From: Elysia marginata
Lineage: Eukaryota; Mollusca; Gastropoda; Plakobranchidae
Assembly: GCA_019649035.1 (NCBI GenBank)
Contig: BMAT01009977.1
Coordinates: forward strand, 70,327 to 109,845
Direction of reading: 5' to 3'
DNA length: 39,519 bases
Shown here: one piece after another, positions 24,101 through 33,765 of the stretch
Layout of the letters: the number at the start of each line of letters is the position of its first letter
Numbering within the stretch: position 1 is the stretch's first letter
Notes under the pieces: generated by a model
What the model saw: only the letters and a program-made list of their open reading frames with translations
Databases searched by the model: none
What the model was told of the DNA's origin: nothing
Position numbers and translations under genes: made by a program

Positions 24101-27100
24101 TCGTCTCCTGCTTCTCCCTCATCCTCTGCTTGGCCATCATCCTCTCCTTCTCTCGCATCATCACTCTCTCCATCTCCCGTTGTTGTTGGGACATGCCGCG
24201 CTTACCTCCCAAGCCGCCATTACGATGGAGAGATGCTGAATGGACAATAAAGAGTCGGTCGGTTAAAAATTATCATCGAAGTGAACGATATGCGCAGAGT
24301 GTGTAGAAGACGCAACAGAAAATCACTCTGATTTTTTCTTAGCTCTTTTTATATCTCTTAATTTCACTGAACGGAGAGAAATAAACTGTAGCCTGACTAT
24401 GTTAAGGGGTGGATGTGAATGAACTGTATGGTTATTTGTATATCTGATCTCCGAGCAACCACAAATGATTATGTCATGTCCAAGAGATGATTAAACTCTC
24501 CTCCAAAATGAAAGTTCTCGGGTTGCTTTAGCTTTTATACATTTTTTTCTTCTATTGTTTGCCCTTCTCTGCCTAGATACTGGGTTATTTACTTCATGCA
24601 ATCGATAAGATGTTAAAATATGCCGAAATAAACGTAAAATTACTATGAGATAGCCTTAACTGATCTGTATCTTATTCATAATGTTCGTATCATCTAGGCC
24701 TATTGAGAATTTGGTAAAAAGTTTGACAACACATACCTGAGACTGGGGTTGTGTCGAAGTTTCAAAGTTAATAAAAGAATTAAAAAACACAGTGTGTGAA
24801 TATGGAAACCCTGGATACCATGCCATTACTTTTTTGTACATCATCTTTCTCATCTCTCTATTTCTCAGTTTTAATCGAACTCCTAGATAAGCAAAATAAG
24901 CAAAAATGGTTTTGCTGAATTCAGTCGCGCTAAAAGCGGATTGTCTCCTACATACATATATTTCGATATTCCTCAAAGGTCTATTTTTAGGTTCCTATAC
25001 TTTTAGATAACCGGTAGTGACGTTACTCACCCATATGGTCTGCACAGAGATCCACACACTCAGACTCTGTGTCGAAACGATTCTCGTTACCACGACAACC
25101 ACCGTAACTGAAAGTCTGGCATTTCTGCATGGTGCGATTGTAAAACCATCTGGGAAAATCTCCGCGGCAAGGTCCGACGTCAACTGGGAGTTGACAGATG
25201 GCTGCGAATTCAAGACAAAAAAAAAACATGACAATAAGAGTACACAATACAAAGTAGGATTCTAATTTCCTTAACAATAATGTAGCACCCGTTGCCCTTA
25301 TAACACCGCCTTCCCACTCTTCTCCGTTTCCACCTCTTTCTCATTCTCCTCGTTGTTCGTCAACAAATATCGCTAGCTCACCGCCTCTAATTCCAATATT
25401 TGTACTGTTTATATAGCCAATTGGGGGCGTTTAGGCGCATTTCCTTTGTAAAAGTTTTTGAAATTTCCTCATGAATTTTATACCTAGAGCTAAATTTTTT
25501 GTCTTCTCCCTAAACCTTAGTCAATAAGTGAAACTGAGGCAGCTCGCCAAAGACGAATAGTGGTCACCAACATGGAAGCGTAGGACACATTGACAAGCAC
25601 AGTTCAATTTACAAGTTTATAATAACCTACAAATGAGTCGGTCTTATTTTCTTGCCGATACCTCAGTTTTACATGAACACCATCGCATATGTTCGCTTAG
25701 CGAAACGACCGTGTAGTTTTACCTTTTTAAGACAATGACTAAAAGATGCGTCAATTACTGTCTTGGTTAGATACCTGTAAAGTTTTTCATCATCATGGCT
25801 TTCTGACAGTCGAAAATTTCCCCACGACACAGATCTTTCTCCATCAGGTGGATTCCACAGTCGACACGCTGCTCTGGGTTGTACAGGAACATTCTCCAAC
25901 GCTCCTGGAAACATGAAATTATGGCCAAATATTAGACACCCCAGGTAGATAGACTTCAACCTTGCTGTGTTAAAAAAAGTATGGTATCAAAATAAAATCT
26001 CATGAAGGAAGAGCTCTAGCTTACAATGAAATACAGCTATCTATAGTACTTATTCAACGCCCAGGATAAACCTTTTACTAGGAAACAGCCTCGACTTTCA
26101 GTTCTTTGAGACCTTTAACTTAAGTAATAGGTGATTATCTGCGTGTTAGATTCCTCAAGTCTTTTTTAAGTGCGCGAGACTTACAGGCTACATCGGTGAC
26201 GAAAGATCTGTCCGTTGTGACAATCTGTTACACCCCAAAAGTATAATGTTCTTATCAAGTATGTGTGTGTGTGTGTGTACATGTATTTTATCTTGCTGTT
26301 AAAATAATATGCTGCTTGTAACCATCTTGCGTATGTATCAAACTAAATAAAAGACTGTTCTTGACTGTTTCATCACAGTTGTTGTCCTTTGTTTACAGGC
26401 TTTATAAGTCTTTGTGCGCAGCAATGATCGATTCGCGCAGCCGATTCCTTTATCAAAAGACGTGATAAATAATGTATATTGAGACCACCTTTTTAACTGC
26501 TATACTATTCAATTAAACATTGAAATCAACTTTAACAATTTCAGGTTAAATGGAACCACAGAAGACAACTAACCAAATGTTCCATAGGTATCCCCAGTAA
26601 ATGAACCCTTATGCACTCTCATTCGCTTAAGCCTAGAATAGGGCAAGACCGAGGATTTTGGCAATAATCCAATTACCAACCTTCATGCCGAGCCCACAGG
26701 TGGCGCTGCAGGGTGACCACACAGACCAGTCAGTCACTGCGCATGTGTCAGTCGGGTCGCGCTCCACGTCGTGACGCATAATGAAATCGTCTCTGAGCTT
26801 CTTGCCTCGCACTGAAATTTCAGGTGAAATAATGATATTTAATGAGAATATTCAGCATTATACAAAACATCATTATGAGCATGAAGTTTCATCCCTTTGA
26901 CACCGCCCAGTCTGCCTCTTTCTATTTCTACTAAAGGTTAATGGAGATCGCTTTAGAGACTTTCAACAGAATTAAATATCGTGATCTCTAATATCCTTAC
27001 CAACACTGCATTTATCGATAACTTTTAAAAATACTTTGTAAGTCGTGGTGATAAAAACCTGTTGTTCCTTCCGTCTTTTCTTATCTCTATCTCACAGTTT

Positions 27101-30100
27101 TTATCGAGACTATAGACCTACATTTCAAGTCAACTAAACGCTCAAATACTGAGCACAAATAATAATAACCCATTTAATAAGCACAAAGACCCCATTAACA
27201 TGGAAAAACTTATTGTTATTATCTTTTTGTGACTTAATACCGAGAGTTTAGGGCAATCAATATTGTTAGGACACAATTTATCGAAATGTCTTGTAAAAAG
27301 GTCTAAAATCTACTGTAAGACCAGGCATTCTCCTGTACCTGTACCTATCCCTTAGATTTGGGATCCGTCGGGGCGCATAGAGGATCTCCTAACCACAGCC
27401 TTCCATTTTTCTCTATTTTCAGCTATCCGTAAGGTGTTTCTCAGCTCAAGTCCTGTCCATTCTTTGATATCTTCCCAGCGTTTCTTCTGCCTCCATTTAC
27501 GGTACCCTGCATGATGGCTTTGGCAAGGCCAGATGAGCGAGTAGTGTGCCCATACCATTTCAGTTTCCGTTGCCGAACGAAGGTCAAAAGGTCAACATGT
27601 GGACCAATGGCATATTCAGTTCTTCGTCTCACTTCCTCATTTGCGATATGCTCTCTATGTGAGATACTAAGTATTCTTCTGTAGCACCCCATTTCCATGG
27701 CTTTGATTCTCCTTTCAATATCAGCGTTCAGTTTCCATGACTCACAGGCATAGAGAAAAATTGACATGACCAGGGAACGTAGCAGTCTGATCTTAGAGCT
27801 GATAGCAATGTTTTTATTGTTCCAGATGGGTTTAAGTTTGGTCAAAGCGGCAGTAGTCTGGGCTATTCTGGACAGTATTTCAGGCTTTGATACTTCGTCG
27901 GAGATTATTGATACTAGATATTTGTANNNNNNNNNNNNNNNNNNNNNNNNNNNNNNNNNNNNNNNNNNNNNNNNNNNNNNNNNNNNNNNNNNNNNNNNNN
28001 NNNNNNNNNNNNNNNNNNNNNNNNNNNNNNNNNNNNNNNNNNNNNNNNNNNNNNNNNNNNNNNNNNNNNNNNNNNNNNNNNNNNNNNNNNNNNNNNNNNN
28101 NNNNNNNNNNNNNNNNNNNNNNNNNNNNNNNNNNNNNNNNNNNNNNNNNNNNNNNNNNNNNNNNNNNNNNNNNNNNNNNNNNNNNNNNNNNNNNNNNNNN
28201 NNNNNNNNNNNNNNNNNNNNNNNNNNNNNNNNNNNNNNNNNNNNNNNNNNNNNNNNNNNNNNNNNNNNNNNNNNNNNNNNNNNNNNNNNNNNNNNNNNNN
28301 NATCAGCGTTCAGTTTCCATGACTAACAGGCATAGAGAAAAAATTAATTGACATGACCAGGGAACACAGCAGTCTGATCTTAGAGCTGATAGCAATGTTC
28401 TCATTGTTCCAGATGGGTTTAAGTTTGGTCAAAGCGGCAGTAGTCTGAGCTATTCTGGACAGTATTTCAGGCTTTAATGCTTCATCGGAGATTCTTGATC
28501 CTAGATGTTTGTAACACTTTCAAGTATTTGACCGTTGACCTTTATTTCTTTCTTCGATGACTCTTTGCAGTTTGTCATAATCTTGGTTATCTCAGGACTA
28601 ATCTCCATGCCAAAGTTGGATGAGGCTTTGTCCAGTTTTTCCACCAAGCTAGCCAGTTCAAATACATTTCCTAGACCTAAACGAAGCATGAAACAAGGTA
28701 TTTTATTACAGCTGAAGAGTCTACTACTCACCTTTACAATCTCCGATACAGGTCTCGGTCTCAACAAGCTCCAGGTCACACATCTCGGCTGTGATGTCTG
28801 AGTTCTTGAGCATCCGCCTTCTCTCCCTGAATCCACTACCGCACGGGTTCGAACACTCGGCCCAGTCAGACCACTGACTGGTCGCGCACTTCTCCATCTC
28901 TGCAATACGACGATTGAGTTTTCTGTTAGACTCATTGCGTCAATTCCAATGCTTTATCAAGCATACCGCACAAACTGTTTTTAATGCCAGGCTGGTTTGT
29001 TTCTTAAGTAGAATAAACACGTCAAAGCCATTAATCCCGTTTAAAAAAACGCGTATCCCTTACCGAAGACTTCGGACTGTCTCTGGACCTGCAATCTGTT
29101 TTTGTTTTCACATGATGAGTGACAAAGGTCACAAAGGTGCAGGTGATATATAAAGAGTTTATTTCAAAGTCTCCAGTATAGAGACGGACGTGAGTCTCCC
29201 ATACGGGCTTTCGAAATGATGAGAGTGTTTGAAAGTCCAATAGAGTTAAAGCTATGTCATCTTATTACCACAACATGCATTTTACGTTCAACTTTGTGCA
29301 GAATGTTTAAAATTATGTGAGATAAACTGATAAAACAATCCTGAACATTTCGGCTGCAAACTCGATGGTTTAACCCATTCACTGGCGTGCCCTAAACGCA
29401 ACAGACTGGGACAAGAGAAGTAACGAAAATTAGTTTTCTGCATGATCTCTTTGCAAACATAAAAATGCTTAATAGATGTAGGTCTGTCTGATTAAAATAC
29501 GCATCATACGAACAGTAGTTGTTTCTGTTTTCCCCAAACGCAGCGCTGTTAAATCTATTTGTCATGCATGTAATAATTCTCACCGAATTTCTTATTCATC
29601 ATCATCTTCTTCTTCATCATGCTGACAAGCTCCTCTGTGGTTGGCGACTCCTCGGCTGATGCGCTCTTCCCGTCGTCATCTGTACATGCTTCTTTTTTCT
29701 TTCTCATGGTCAGTCTGTGGGGATAGGTAGGAGAAGTATCTGTTAAAACAGTGCTTTTTACAAATAGAGCATGTTACGTCAATGATAAAAAAAACTTCTC
29801 CACATTGTTGATGGGATATGTGGTTTACGGAACACGATCAAACTTTAAGGAAAACAATAATCGCGCAACATGTACACACTGCGTTGAAGGAAAAGATTAA
29901 CATAGAGAAATAAAATTTTAGTACATGGCAACAATAACAGCAAGCATTAACAACGCTTTTCCCCTTTAAGGTTGAAATTGCTTTACAACATTAGGCTATA
30001 CATAAGATGGAACAAACAACCAAAAACAATGAGTAAACGTAACTGTTGAACGAGATAGCTCAAATAGTTTCAAAACATATTTTATAAAATTATGTATATA

Positions 30101-33100
30101 TATTGCAAGTTTTCTAAAAAGACTGGTGTAGAATCTAATATCCCTCCATAGTTCTCTTGAGAGCATAGGGCACCCACAAACTTCTTTCATTCACTTCTGT
30201 CCCGGTCGAGCCAACTGAGCTCGTTCCATATCTTCTCTGACTCCACTCTTTCACTTTCTACTAATCTCCTCCAGGTACCCTGTGGTCTTCCTTTCTTTCT
30301 TGCTCCTTGTGGATTCCATGTGAGAGCAATCAGTGGATGTCGAGATTCGCTCATTCTAAGGACATTTCCAAGCCATCTCCATCTTCTTTTTCTTTACTTC
30401 TTCTACAATTGGTCGTATGCCAGGCTTTAAGATATTTCCTTGTTGGTAACCTCATGCTCCCATCGAATTCCCAAATTTCTTCTAAGACACCGCCCTTAAA
30501 AACCCCTGAGTCTACTTTCAATCCTCATATTGGGTTAAAGTAAAAAAAAAAAAGAGAAGCTTTCATAGCGATATAAGCACTAAACAGTCTCCTGTATTCT
30601 GACCTGGCGAAAGGTTTGATGTCGACGCCGTAGAACGGACTGTCCCTGTCATTAGGCCTTGTGCTGGTCAAGCGATGAATCCTCTCTCGTGGGTGAGTCT
30701 CCATCTTTTCGCCCTGGTGACAGACATGCATGGAAAATAAAGGTTATCAAAAAGCTGTACAGAGCATTTCAGTTATTACATCAGTGCCTGGCCCTAGAAA
30801 TTCTCTCAGACTTGGACAAAAATATTACTTACGATAAAACTCAAGCAACCACACAACAACGACATAGTAGCCTCATTGCAGAACTAAGGAAGGTGGCCAA
30901 GGCTGCCTAGTTGTACGTCCCCGCTAGCAGAAGGCTCAAGGTAAATGAGAAAGACTTAGTAAGTTTGTAAAGAATATTTAAACCAATATGAAGTTAAAGG
31001 GCATTTTGGTAAAACACTGGCTGAAAAGACTCTATTTGGTGAAGAACGATTTTTTTCTCAGGTCTCATGGCCACAGTTTTGTTACAGCTAAAACAGACTT
31101 TAGGTTTTGAAAGGAAAGGCGCTTTATCTAACGGTAAGTTGGCATAATTATGCTTTCCCAGTCTACAATCATCGAGCCACCTGAACAGAAATAACATAAT
31201 GGCAAAGATTTAGTGAAAGATGTATCTAAATGCTGCTTAACAGTCGTAGGAAGAGTGTGAGCAGATACCGATAAAAGGAAGGATAACTCATGCAATATGC
31301 ATGTGTTGTGTATCTGTCTCCACAAATTAGAGATAATTATTTTTCAACAACTGCTTTTTTTTGAGTCCACAGACGCGATAAAACGCGACCAAGTAAGCAT
31401 TTACCGCGAGCAGTAAAAACGAACTACCGCATTAACTCCTTCAACACTCCTCTTTCTACAATCTAGCGTCGTTTCAAAATTTAATTATCTGATAAGTTTA
31501 AATAGCTGTATCTTACTTCACGAGAAAGGATTTTAGAACCCGGACGCTTATCAGGCTTTTTCACCACCGCAACAAAATTCTGGAGTTATGCATTTTGTTT
31601 AGGTTAGTTCCGGTCGAAAATTTTATAAGTTGTCGGAAACATAAGCTTATTTTTGGGAAACTAACGTGCACACCTGCATAACTGAAAGAGATGGACCCAC
31701 AGAGAGTGGAATTTCTGTGAGTAAACCAACTAACACTGGCTCCAAAAGAATTACCTCTCTGCAAAACAAAATCTACTTTCATTTTCTGTTCTTTTCCAAT
31801 AATCAACAGTACTTGATTCATTCTCTCAGAATTCTAAGTACGACTAGATAGTATGTAGGCTTGCTCACCATGTAAGTGACACGACTGTTAGTGCCGGCGT
31901 CCCAGGGGTAGAGGTCAATCTCCAGGCTGTCCTTCCAGGTACAGTTGGCTGTGCACATGCTCTGTGCAGAAATACCTGTACACCCACACACGTGACACAC
32001 ATCGGAGACTTATTGTTATTGGAAGAACCACAGGGTGGCTTAATCATAGAGTCTATAGTTATTTTCAGACATACGAGCGGTTTCGCTCCATAGAGTAGTT
32101 AACTGTTTTCTGCCTACTCAGATGTAAGTTTGTATAGTTAATGGAATTTTAACAAGAGAAGTGGTCTTTTTTGATAAGCTGAGGATAATGAGATTTTACC
32201 ACTGCTGTTAATAAATGTGACGCTGGTAGAATCGGTACGAAAAAAAGATAATGCTGGTGACAAAAATAGTAATAATCATGTGGTAGTGATGATGGTAATA
32301 ATAATAAGGATAACAATGATGATGATGATGTTTATAATGATGATGTTGGTGATGATGATCACGATGATGATGATGGTGATGATGATGATGATCATGGTGA
32401 TGATGATGATGATGATGATGATCATGATGATGATGATGATGATGAAGACACAAACAAAAGGTGTACTGCCGATGAGGCAGGTTAAATTTTAAAAGCCTAT
32501 GATATTTGAATATAATGTGCGATACTTCACTACATGAAAATTGTAAGTTTTGAAAATGTGTAAGATAGAGATGGATTGAATATACTTATGTTAAAAATGA
32601 AAGCTGCTAAATAATGTAGTGATTTTTTTTTACAAAGCGTATCTATCATGTCTGAACAACACTGTAAGTCATTTGATGTAGATCCAAATTACATTGAACA
32701 GCATATGGGTATGGAGTTCAACAAAGAAGGTGTGAAAATTTTGCTTTAGGCTTCTGCCTACCGTATTCCCTGTACAGCTTAAAACAAAAATAATTATCTT
32801 TGTCAGCAGATGTTGTAAGCTTTGGCAATTTGCGAAAAAGTTTTTACGCATTGACCCAACTTACACGAAGAACTTGATGAGATAAAGGTAAGAGTAAAAT
32901 TATGATGTAAAGATAAAGAGAAGATAAGGAAAGTGATGGAATTGTTAAGGTTTTCGTGTAGTCGATGGTGACGACAATGATGAATATTATGATAGGGTGG
33001 TAAAAATAACATAACATAAACAGATACGAACCAAAGAAACAAAATAATATGATTTCGTTGGTGATTTCGATCCTGGTGTAAATAAAATGGCAAAAAAGTT

Positions 33101-33197
33101 GATTCTGATGACAAGGAAAAAGACAATAATGCCGATGATGATGACGACGACGACGGTGATGATGATGAAGATGATAGGGAGGATGATGATAATGATA

Positions 33198-33233
<36 letters not shown>

Positions 33234-33444
33234 TTGACAAAGACTAGACTCAAAATGTCGCTGAAAATGCAGCCATCATTTTTCACTACGTACCGAGACA
33301 CCAATCCGGGCTGGGTCCTATCATAGTAATGAGAGACAGGAGATGTTTCTTCTTGTTCACTGTATACACGGCCTTCAGCGGCTGCAGGATGCGCGTGGGA
33401 CCCCAGAGCTGTTCTGTCTTGACTACGGTTCGAATCTTTTCAGA
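18068..33444 (-). CDS. SPON1: F-spondin (spondin-1) homologue with Kunitz domain, 5' end missing
   Basis: Secreted matrix and axon-guidance protein of the F-spondin family. Eleven exons from 33444 to 22570 join with GT/AG borders and no phase conflict into 641 codons plus stop. Order: second half of the spondin domain ('MIGPSPDW', 'LYPWDAGTNS', 'SPFYGVD'), TSR1, TSR2, a Kunitz domain with six Cys and P1 Arg ('GPCRGDF'), a roughly 115-residue Met/Lys/Arg/Glu-rich segment, TSR3 and TSR4. Vertebrate F-spondin has six TSRs and no Kunitz domain; Kunitz-bearing versions are known in invertebrates. All four TSRs carry the W-x-x-W C-mannosylation motif. Signal peptide, reeler domain and first spondin half are not found up to the right edge. 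An alternative terminal exon at 18115-18068 may replace the stop at 22572-22570. Confidence 0.9.
18116..22569 (-). other. Terminal intron or 3' flank of the spondin gene; no gene seen
   Basis: AT-rich sequence with A-runs. The longest open frame in the window lies here on the + strand (21894-22334, 146 codons); it has no recognisable domain, signal peptide or splice context and I do not call it a gene. Depending on which C-terminus is used, this is an intron of about 4.5 kb or 3' UTR plus intergenic DNA. Confidence 0.5.
22570..22760 (-). CDS. Spondin exon 11: TSR4 and stop
   Basis: Acceptor GTCTTTGCCAG ends at 22761 and TGA is at 22572-22570. It encodes 'VDCKMSQWSEWSTCTQTCGD', a basic 'RRRRRLRKPRRGG' strand and 'CSTRKERRFCNVPLC'. 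CTQTCG fits the O-fucosylation site C-x-x-(S/T)-C-G. By position it corresponds to the last TSR of vertebrate F-spondin, which is also divergent. Confidence 0.9.
23086..23488 (-). CDS. Spondin exon 10: Met/Arg-rich segment and TSR3
   Basis: Acceptor GTGTTACAG ends at 23489; donor GTAAGT begins at 23085. The first half is Met/Lys/Arg-rich ('RQMMKKQMMLQNHG', 'MEREKAKMMRRQQRLMKKKQ'), then eight consecutive Arg followed by 'QRKDDD'. TSR3 follows: 'NCMVTPWSGWSECSATCGRG' and 'GGRRCPRRLVKKKKCRQKKC', which resembles the penultimate TSR of vertebrate F-spondin in its basic end. CSATCG is an O-fucosylation site. Confidence 0.9.
24003..24235 (-). CDS. Spondin exon 9: Met-rich charged helical segment
   Basis: Acceptor TTGTCCATTCAG ends at 24236; donor GTAAGT begins at 24002. 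The 233-nt exon joins the Kunitz exon in phase and ends in phase 0. It encodes a Gly-rich start ('RNGGLGGKRG') and then about 65 residues almost entirely of M, E, K, R and Q, for example 'MMREKERMMAKQRMREKQE', with 14 Met in 77 residues. It is predicted to be a long charged helix or coiled coil. No family is recognised. Confidence 0.85.
25031..25201 (-). CDS. Spondin exon 8: Kunitz/BPTI domain
   Basis: Acceptor GAATTCGCAG ends at 25202; donor GTGAGT begins at 25030. The domain has all six Cys with canonical spacing: 'ICQLPVDVGPCRGDFPRWFY', 'KCQTFSYGGCRGNENRF', 'SECVDLC'. The P1 position after Cys2 is Arg, which predicts inhibition of trypsin-like serine proteases such as plasmin. NRT is a potential N-glycosylation site. 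The exon carries exactly one domain, phase 1 at both ends, so it can be shuffled or skipped in frame. Confidence 0.95.
25775..25904 (-). CDS. Spondin exon 7: second half of TSR2 and linker
   Basis: Acceptor CATGTTTCCAG ends at 25905; donor GTATCT begins at 25774. It reads 'ERWRMFLYNPEQRVDCGIHL', 'MEKDLCRGEIFDC' and the linker 'QKAMMMKNFTG', which contains an NFT glycosylation sequon and three consecutive Met. It completes the TSR begun in exon 6. Confidence 0.9.
26262..26279. repeat. (TG)n microsatellite
   Basis: About nine TG units in the intron between spondin exons 6 and 7. Confidence 0.85.
26681..26811 (-). CDS. Spondin exon 6: first half of TSR2
   Basis: Acceptor CCTGAAATTTCAG ends at 26812; donor GTTGGT begins at 26680. 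It reads 'VRGKKLRDDFIMRHDVERDP' then 'CAVTDWSVWSPCSATCGLG', with W-x-x-W and the C-S-A-T-C-G O-fucosylation site. Phase 0 at its end matches exon 7. Confidence 0.9.
27350..27926 (-). mobile_element. Non-LTR retrotransposon (LINE) reverse transcriptase 3' end, fragment A
   Basis: On the - strand the 134-codon frame at 27845-27441 matches the C-terminal part of invertebrate LINE polyproteins: 'SKIRLLRSLVMSIFLYACES', 'ERRIKAMEMGCYRRIL', 'KLKWYGHTTRSSGLAKAIMQ'. A neighbouring frame continues with 'RQKKRWEDIKEWTGLELRN', so there is a frameshift near 27470. It is cut by the assembly gap at 27926 and lies in a spondin intron on the gene's strand. The clade is unassigned. Confidence 0.85.
27927..28301. 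other. Assembly gap (375 N)
   Basis: Run of 375 N with copies of the same LINE segment on both sides. The true length and content are unknown. Confidence 1.
28302..28690 (-). mobile_element. LINE reverse transcriptase fragment B, overlapping fragment A
   Basis: On the - strand it starts about 28690 with 'LVEKLDKASSNFGMEISPEI', continues 'KEIKVNGQILESVTN' and then, after a frame break near 28510, into the same RT segment as fragment A. 28302-28512 repeats 27719-27926 at roughly 94% identity by eye. Its start is only about 40 bp from the donor of spondin exon 5. Confidence 0.8.
28732..28899 (-). CDS. Spondin exon 5: TSR1
   Basis: Acceptor GTCGTATTGCAG ends at 28900; donor GTGAGT begins at 28731. 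It reads 'EMEKCATSQWSDWAECSNPC', 'GSGFRERRRMLKNSDITAE' and 'CDLELVETETCIGDC'. Unlike the other three TSRs the site is C-S-N-P-C-G, so the O-fucose acceptor Ser/Thr is missing. Phase 1 at both ends. Confidence 0.92.
29584..29714 (-). CDS. Spondin exon 4: linker after the spondin domain
   Basis: Acceptor CTATCCCCACAG ends at 29715; donor GTGAGA begins at 29583. It encodes 'LTMRKKKEACTDDDGKSASA', 'EESPTTEELVSMMKKKMMM' and 'NKKF', joining the spondin domain to TSR1. The Met/Lys run foreshadows the larger Met-rich segment of exons 9-10. Phase agrees with both neighbours. Confidence 0.85.
30135..30480 (-). mobile_element. Second, different LINE 3' end (decayed)
   Basis: On the - strand: 'GIRPIVEEVKKKK', a +1 frameshift, then 'WRWLGNVLRMSESRHPLIAL' and 'NPQGARKKGRPQGTWRRLVE', a stop after 'WLDRDRSE', and the tail 'FVGALCSQENYGG' in another frame. 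This W-L-G-H-x-L-R-M ... G-R-P-x-x-T-W-R-R pattern is the usual C-terminus of one group of non-LTR retrotransposons. It is in the intron between spondin exons 3 and 4. Confidence 0.8.
30604..30713 (-). CDS. Spondin exon 3: C-terminal part of the spondin domain
   Basis: Acceptor CATGTCTGTCACCAG ends at 30714; donor GTCAGA begins at 30603. It reads 'GEKMETHPRERIHRLTSTRP' and 'NDRDSPFYGVDIKPFA', matching the family's 'I-R-P-L-T-S ... SPFYDP' segment. Ends with two bases carried to exon 4. Confidence 0.9.
31869..31975 (-). CDS. Spondin exon 2: spondin domain, PWDAGT motif
   Basis: Acceptor TGGGTGTACAG ends at 31976; donor GTGAGC begins at 31868. It reads 'GISAQSMCTANCTWKDSLEI' and 'DLYPWDAGTNSRVTYM'. 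The PWDAGT and paired Cys motifs are diagnostic of the spondin domain. Phase 0 at its end. Confidence 0.95.
32286..32443. repeat. (GAT)n-rich trinucleotide microsatellite
   Basis: About 160 bp of GAT/GAC/GGT triplets with CAC interruptions, in the intron between spondin exons 1 and 2. It creates spurious His-rich and Met-rich open frames. Confidence 0.95.
33133..33236. repeat. Second (GAT)n microsatellite next to spondin exon 1
   Basis: About 100 bp of GAT/GAC triplets ending about 57 bp inside the intron from the donor of the exon at 33444-33294. Open frames here are artefacts of the repeat. Confidence 0.95.
33294..33444 (-). CDS. Spondin exon 1 of this window: mid spondin domain
   Basis: Acceptor TCTTTCTATCCTGATCAG ends at 33445; donor GTACGT begins at 33293. 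It reads 'SEKIRTVVKTEQLWGPTRIL', 'QPLKAVYTVNKKKHLLSLIT' and 'MIGPSPDWCL', corresponding to the middle of the spondin domain up to the conserved G-P-S-P-D-W. It starts in phase 0; the previous exon was not found. Confidence 0.92.
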
Positions 33445-33649
33445 CTGATCAGGATAGAAAGAAGAAAGTTAAGCCATATTAGGAAAACTATGGTTTATAG
33501 TTTCATAAATAAGGAGCGACAGTAAGAAAAGAGAAAGGAGAAATGAGAGAGGAGAGAATCGGGGGAAGTGAAAATAAAAACCCAGACACACACAAAAAAT
33601 GTTCGTAGAAATGATGAGCTCCATCACAGAAAATACATATAGAGGTAGG

Positions 33650-33765
33650 TACATAGATGAATGATAGATAGCTAGATAGGTATATAGGTAGATAGACAGA
33701 CAGATAGACAGATAGAGATTGACTGACAGATCGATAGATAGACAGACAGACATATTGATTGATTG
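33650..33765. repeat. Degenerate GATA/GACA tetranucleotide repeat
   Basis: Mixed AGATAGAT, AGACAGAC and GATTGACT units. Old, interrupted microsatellite. Confidence 0.85.

Noticed and set aside
23006-24306. Several + strand open frames (Leu/Ser-rich)
   Set aside because: They are antisense shadows of spondin exons 9 and 10, whose Met/Lys/Arg codons read as His/Leu/Ser on the other strand.
24995-25265. Open frames overlapping the Kunitz exon in other frames
   Set aside because: The Kunitz frame has all six conserved Cys and correct splice sites; the others are shadows.
27766-28351. Open frames of 154-186 codons
   Set aside because: They run through the 375-N gap; most of their length is unknown bases.
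28840-28860. GGTTCGAAC, a tRNA B-box-like word
   Set aside because: It lies within the coding sequence of TSR1 and has no A box at the right distance.
32208-33304. His-rich, Met/Asp-rich and Ser-rich open frames
   Set aside because: They are translations of GAT/CAT trinucleotide microsatellites in spondin introns.
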